Assembly (NCBI GenBank): GCA_964017045.1
Contig: OZ024808.1
Location: forward strand, 5,225,284-5,289,283
DNA from: Omphiscola glabra
Taxonomy: Eukaryota > Mollusca > Gastropoda > Lymnaeidae
Direction of reading: 5' to 3'
DNA length: 64,000 nt
This document shows, in pieces, positions 60,905 through 64,000 of the stretch. The translations under genes and the position numbers were made by a program. The notes under the pieces were generated by a model. The model was not told the origin of the DNA. It ran no database searches and was given only the letters and a program-made list of their open reading frames with translations. Position 1 is the first letter of the stretch. Each line of letters begins with the position of its first letter.

Positions 60905-61497
60905 GCTCAATGATCAGATCAGGAACTCTATCCTATCTATGCCTCAATGTTCAGATCAGGAACTCTATCCTATCTATGCCTCAATGTTCAGATCAGGAAC
61001 TCTATCCTATCTATGCCTCAATGTTCAGATCAGGAACTCTATCCTATCTATGCCTCAATGTTCAGATCAGGAACTCTATCCTATCTATGCCTCAATGTTC
61101 AGATCAGGAACTCTATCCTATCTATGCCTCAATGTTCAGATCAGGAACTCTATCCTATCTATGCCTCAATGTTCAGATCAGGAACTCTATCCTGTCTATG
61201 CCTCAATGTTCAGATCAGGAACTCTATCCTATCTATGCCTCAATGTTCAGATCAGGAACTCTATCCTATCTATGCCTCAATGTTCAGATCAGGAACTCTA
61301 TCCTGTCTATGCCTCAATGTTCAGATCAGGAACTCTATCCTGTCTATGCCTCAATGTTCAGATCAGGAACTCTATCCTGTCTATGCCTCAATGTTCAGAT
61401 CAGGAACTCTATCCTGTCTATGCCTCAATGTTCAGATCAGGAACTCTATCCTGTCTATGCCTCAATGTTCAGATCAGGAACTCTATCCTGTCTATGC
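60905..61497. repeat. 37-bp minisatellite in the 3' flank
   Basis: Sixteen near-identical copies of CTCAATGTTCAGATCAGGAA followed by CTCTATCCTATCTATGC. A T-to-C change (CCTGTC) marks mainly the later copies, showing the direction of spread. The three overlapping forward frames (about 200 codons) are repeat artefacts. Confidence 0.97.
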
Positions 61498-61665
61498 TAC
61501 TATGGTTCCCAAAACTGAATTAATTTTGTTGTTCATTCTTTGCTCTGGCTGGTGTATTGATGCAAGAAATTCTGATGTTTCTTTGGATCACATTGAAACA
61601 GGATGAGACCATGGATGAATTGTTTTGTTCAATATCCCAAGGATGTTCGTTGTAATTATTTGTGT

Positions 61666-61819
61666 CAGGGGCTCTTAACTTTTTTGTAGTGCTGCATTCC
61701 CTCTCGATTTAAAACATTTTCTGCACTCCCAACAGCAAAAAATTGATAATCAAAATTTTAATTAACCGTATTTCCTGTGTATTCCCGCAACCCTGGCACT
61801 GCCTAGTTAAGAATTCCTA
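61666..61819. mobile_element. Possible hAT-type MITE
   Basis: The left end CAGGGGCTCTTAACT and right end AGTTAAGAATTCCTA form imperfect inverted repeats of the CAGGGGTTCTTAAC type. No clear 8-bp target duplication is seen. Confidence 0.4.
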
Positions 61820-62034
61820 ATCTATTCATAGATTATTTGGTAATGTTAATGTCGTGTTAAGACATGAAAATGTATGCCAATATATTGGTACCCATTACTT
61901 GTACTTGTATATTTATCTGACCACTGCCATCTTTGCTAGCAACTTGGACTTGTATCCAGCAAGAAAGGGGAATCCAGCGACGTTGTTTGTGAATGCGTTC
62001 TCATATGTTGTACAGCTTTGATCCAAGTTTTGTT

Positions 62035-62098
62035 GGATGCACCAGGATAAGTTTGATTGTTGGATGCACCGGGACAAGTTTGATTGTTGGATGCACCG
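62035..62098. repeat. 27-bp tandem repeat
   Basis: About 2.4 copies of TTGGATGCACCGGGACAAGT followed by TTGATTG. Confidence 0.85.
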
Positions 62099-62099
62099 G

Positions 62100-64000
62100 G
62101 ACACCCTCCTCCTCTTCAGCACCCACGGACCTGACTGAGTCTGTATGTTATGGTGACACCCTCCTCCTCTTCAGCACCCACGGACCTGACTGAGTCTGTA
62201 TGTTATGGTGACACCCTCCTCTTCAGCACCCACGAACCTGACTGAGTCTGTATGTTATGGTGACACCCTCCTCTTCAGCACCCACGAACCTGACTGAGTT
62301 TGTATGTTATGGTGACACCCTCCTCCTCTTCATCACCCACGGACCTGACTGAGTCTATGTTATGGCGACACCCTCCTCCTCTTCAGCACCCACGGACCTG
62401 ACTGAGTCTGTATGTTATGGTGACACCCTCCTCCTCTTCAGCACCCACGGACCTGACTGAGTCTGTATGTTATGGTGACACCCTCCTCCTATTCAGCACC
62501 CACGGACCTGACTGAGTCTGTATGTTATGGTGACACCCTGCTCCTCTTCAGCACCCACGGACCTGACCGAGTCTGTATGTTATGGTGACACCCTCCTCCT
62601 CTTCAGCACCCACGGACCTGACTGAGTCTGTATGTTATGGTGACACCCTCCTCCTCTTCAGCACCCACGGACCTGACTGAGTCTGTATGTTATGGTGACA
62701 CCCTCCTCCTCTTCAGCACCCACGGACCTGACTGAGTCTGTATGTTATGGTGACACCCTCCTCCTCTTCAGCACCCACGGACCTGACTGAGTCTGTATGT
62801 TATGGTGACACCCTCCTCCTCTTCAGCACCCACGGACCTGACTGAGTCTGTATGTTATGGTGACACCCTCCTCCTCTTCAGCACCCACGGACCTGACTGA
62901 GTCTGTATGTTATGGTGACACCCTCCTCCTCTTCAGCACCCACGGACCTGACTGAGTCTGTATGTTATGGTGACACCCTCCTCCTCTTCAGCACCCACGG
63001 ACCTGACTGAGTCTGTATGTTATGGTGACACCCTCCTCCTCTTCAGCACCCACGGACCTGACTGAGTCTGTATGTTATGGTGACACCCTCCTCCTCTTCA
63101 GCACCCACGGACCTGACTGAGTCTGTATGTTATGGTGACACCCTCCTCCTCTTCAGCACCCACGGACCTGACTGAGTCTGTATGTTATGGTGACACCCTC
63201 CTCCTCTTCAGCACCCACGAACCTGACTGAGTTTGTATGTTATGGTGACACCCTCCTCCTCTTCAGCACCCACGGACCTGACTGAGTCTGTATGTTATGG
63301 TGACACCCTCCTCCTCTTCAGCACCCACGAACCTGACTGAGTCTGTATGTTATGGTGACACCCTCCTCCTCTTCAGCACCCACGAACCTGACTGAGTCTG
63401 TATGTTATGGTGACACCCTCCTCCTCTTCAGCACCCACGGACCTGACTGAGTCTGTATGTTATGGTGACACCCTCCTCCTCTTCAGCACCCACGGACCTG
63501 ACTGAGTCTGTATGTTATGGTGACACCCTCCTCCTCTTCAGCACCCACGGACCTGACTGAGTCTGTATGTTATGGTGACACCCTCCTCCTCTTCAGCACC
63601 AACGAACCTGACTGAGTCTGTATGTTATGGTGACACCCTCCTCCTCTTCAGCACCCACGAACCTGACTGAGTCTGTATGTTATGGTGACACCCTCCTCCT
63701 CTTCAGCACCCACGAACCTGACTGAGTCTGTATGTTATGGTGACACCCTCCTCCTCTTCAGCACCCACGGACCTGACTGAGTCTGTATGTTATGGTGACA
63801 CCCTCCTCCTCTTCAGCACCCACGGACCTGACTGAGTCTGTATGTTATGGTGACACCCTCCTCCTCTTCAGCACCCACGGACCTGACTGAGTCTGTATGT
63901 TATGGTGACACCCTCCTCCTCTTCAGCACCCACGAACCTGACTGAGTCTGTATGTTATGGTGACACCCTCCTCTTCAGCACCCACGAACCTGACTGAGTC
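62100..64000. repeat. 55-bp minisatellite running off the window
   Basis: About 35 copies of ACACCCTCCTCCTCTTCAGC, then ACCCACGGACCTGACTGAGT and CTGTATGTTATGGTG. Copies near both ends lack one CTC triplet, and ACGAACC alternates with ACGGACC. The true length is unknown. Confidence 0.97.

Noticed and set aside
60910..61606. Three overlapping forward frames of about 200 codons after the gene
   Set aside because: They are translations of the 37-bp repeat; three frames are equally open.

Overview
This is a eukaryotic genomic window from an invertebrate animal. Spliceosomal introns, L2/CR1-like and RTE-like LINE fragments, a broken Ty3/gypsy element, hAT-type and foldback MITEs and AT-rich intergenic DNA all point that way. 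A lophotrochozoan such as a gastropod mollusc would fit, but I cannot fix the taxon from sequence alone. There are no bacterial or phage features and no CRISPR array. I see no tRNA or rRNA gene.

The window is dominated by one split gene on the + strand. I assembled 17 coding exons by hand between 3186 and 59978, using GT donors, AG acceptors and phase matching. Together they give one uninterrupted reading frame of 2310 nt (769 codons plus TGA). A polyadenylation signal lies at 60059-60064. The product is an almost uninterrupted charged, heptad-rich coiled coil with about 64 cysteines (about 8%). I do not recognise the family. Exons make up only about 4% of the 57-kb gene.

The introns are the striking part. 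Roughly 60% of the whole window is tandem repeat, in more than 30 unrelated arrays with units of 11-55 bp. The largest, in intron 9, runs about 24.7 kb with about 990 copies of a 25-bp unit. In six introns (3, 4, 9, 10, 13, 14) the array starts at or near the 5' splice site, and its unit resembles the exon end, the donor, or both. The 25-bp unit alone places roughly a thousand GTAGGT donor-like hexamers in intron 9. The arrays look as if they grew by tandem duplication of exon/intron junctions. This is the most unusual observation here.

Layout: 1-1067, 3' end of an L2/CR1-like LINE. 1068-3160, unannotated DNA with two small repeats. 3161-3290, first coding exon. Intron 1 holds a 25-bp minisatellite, a TE graveyard in minus orientation (Ty3/gypsy integrase, RTE, L2/CR1 and gag-like remnants, 5579-8880), a hAT MITE and a foldback MITE. 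10948-23957, exons 2 to 9 separated by arrays, a second foldback MITE, a nuclear-receptor/AP-1-like array and an RTE insertion with target duplication. 24058-48806, the giant array. 49651-59978, exons 10-17, again separated by arrays. 60065-64000, 3' flank with two more arrays, the last (55-bp unit) running off the window.

Most long open frames in the window, including reverse-strand frames of up to 538 codons across the giant array, are by-products of stop-free tandem repeats and are not annotated as genes.
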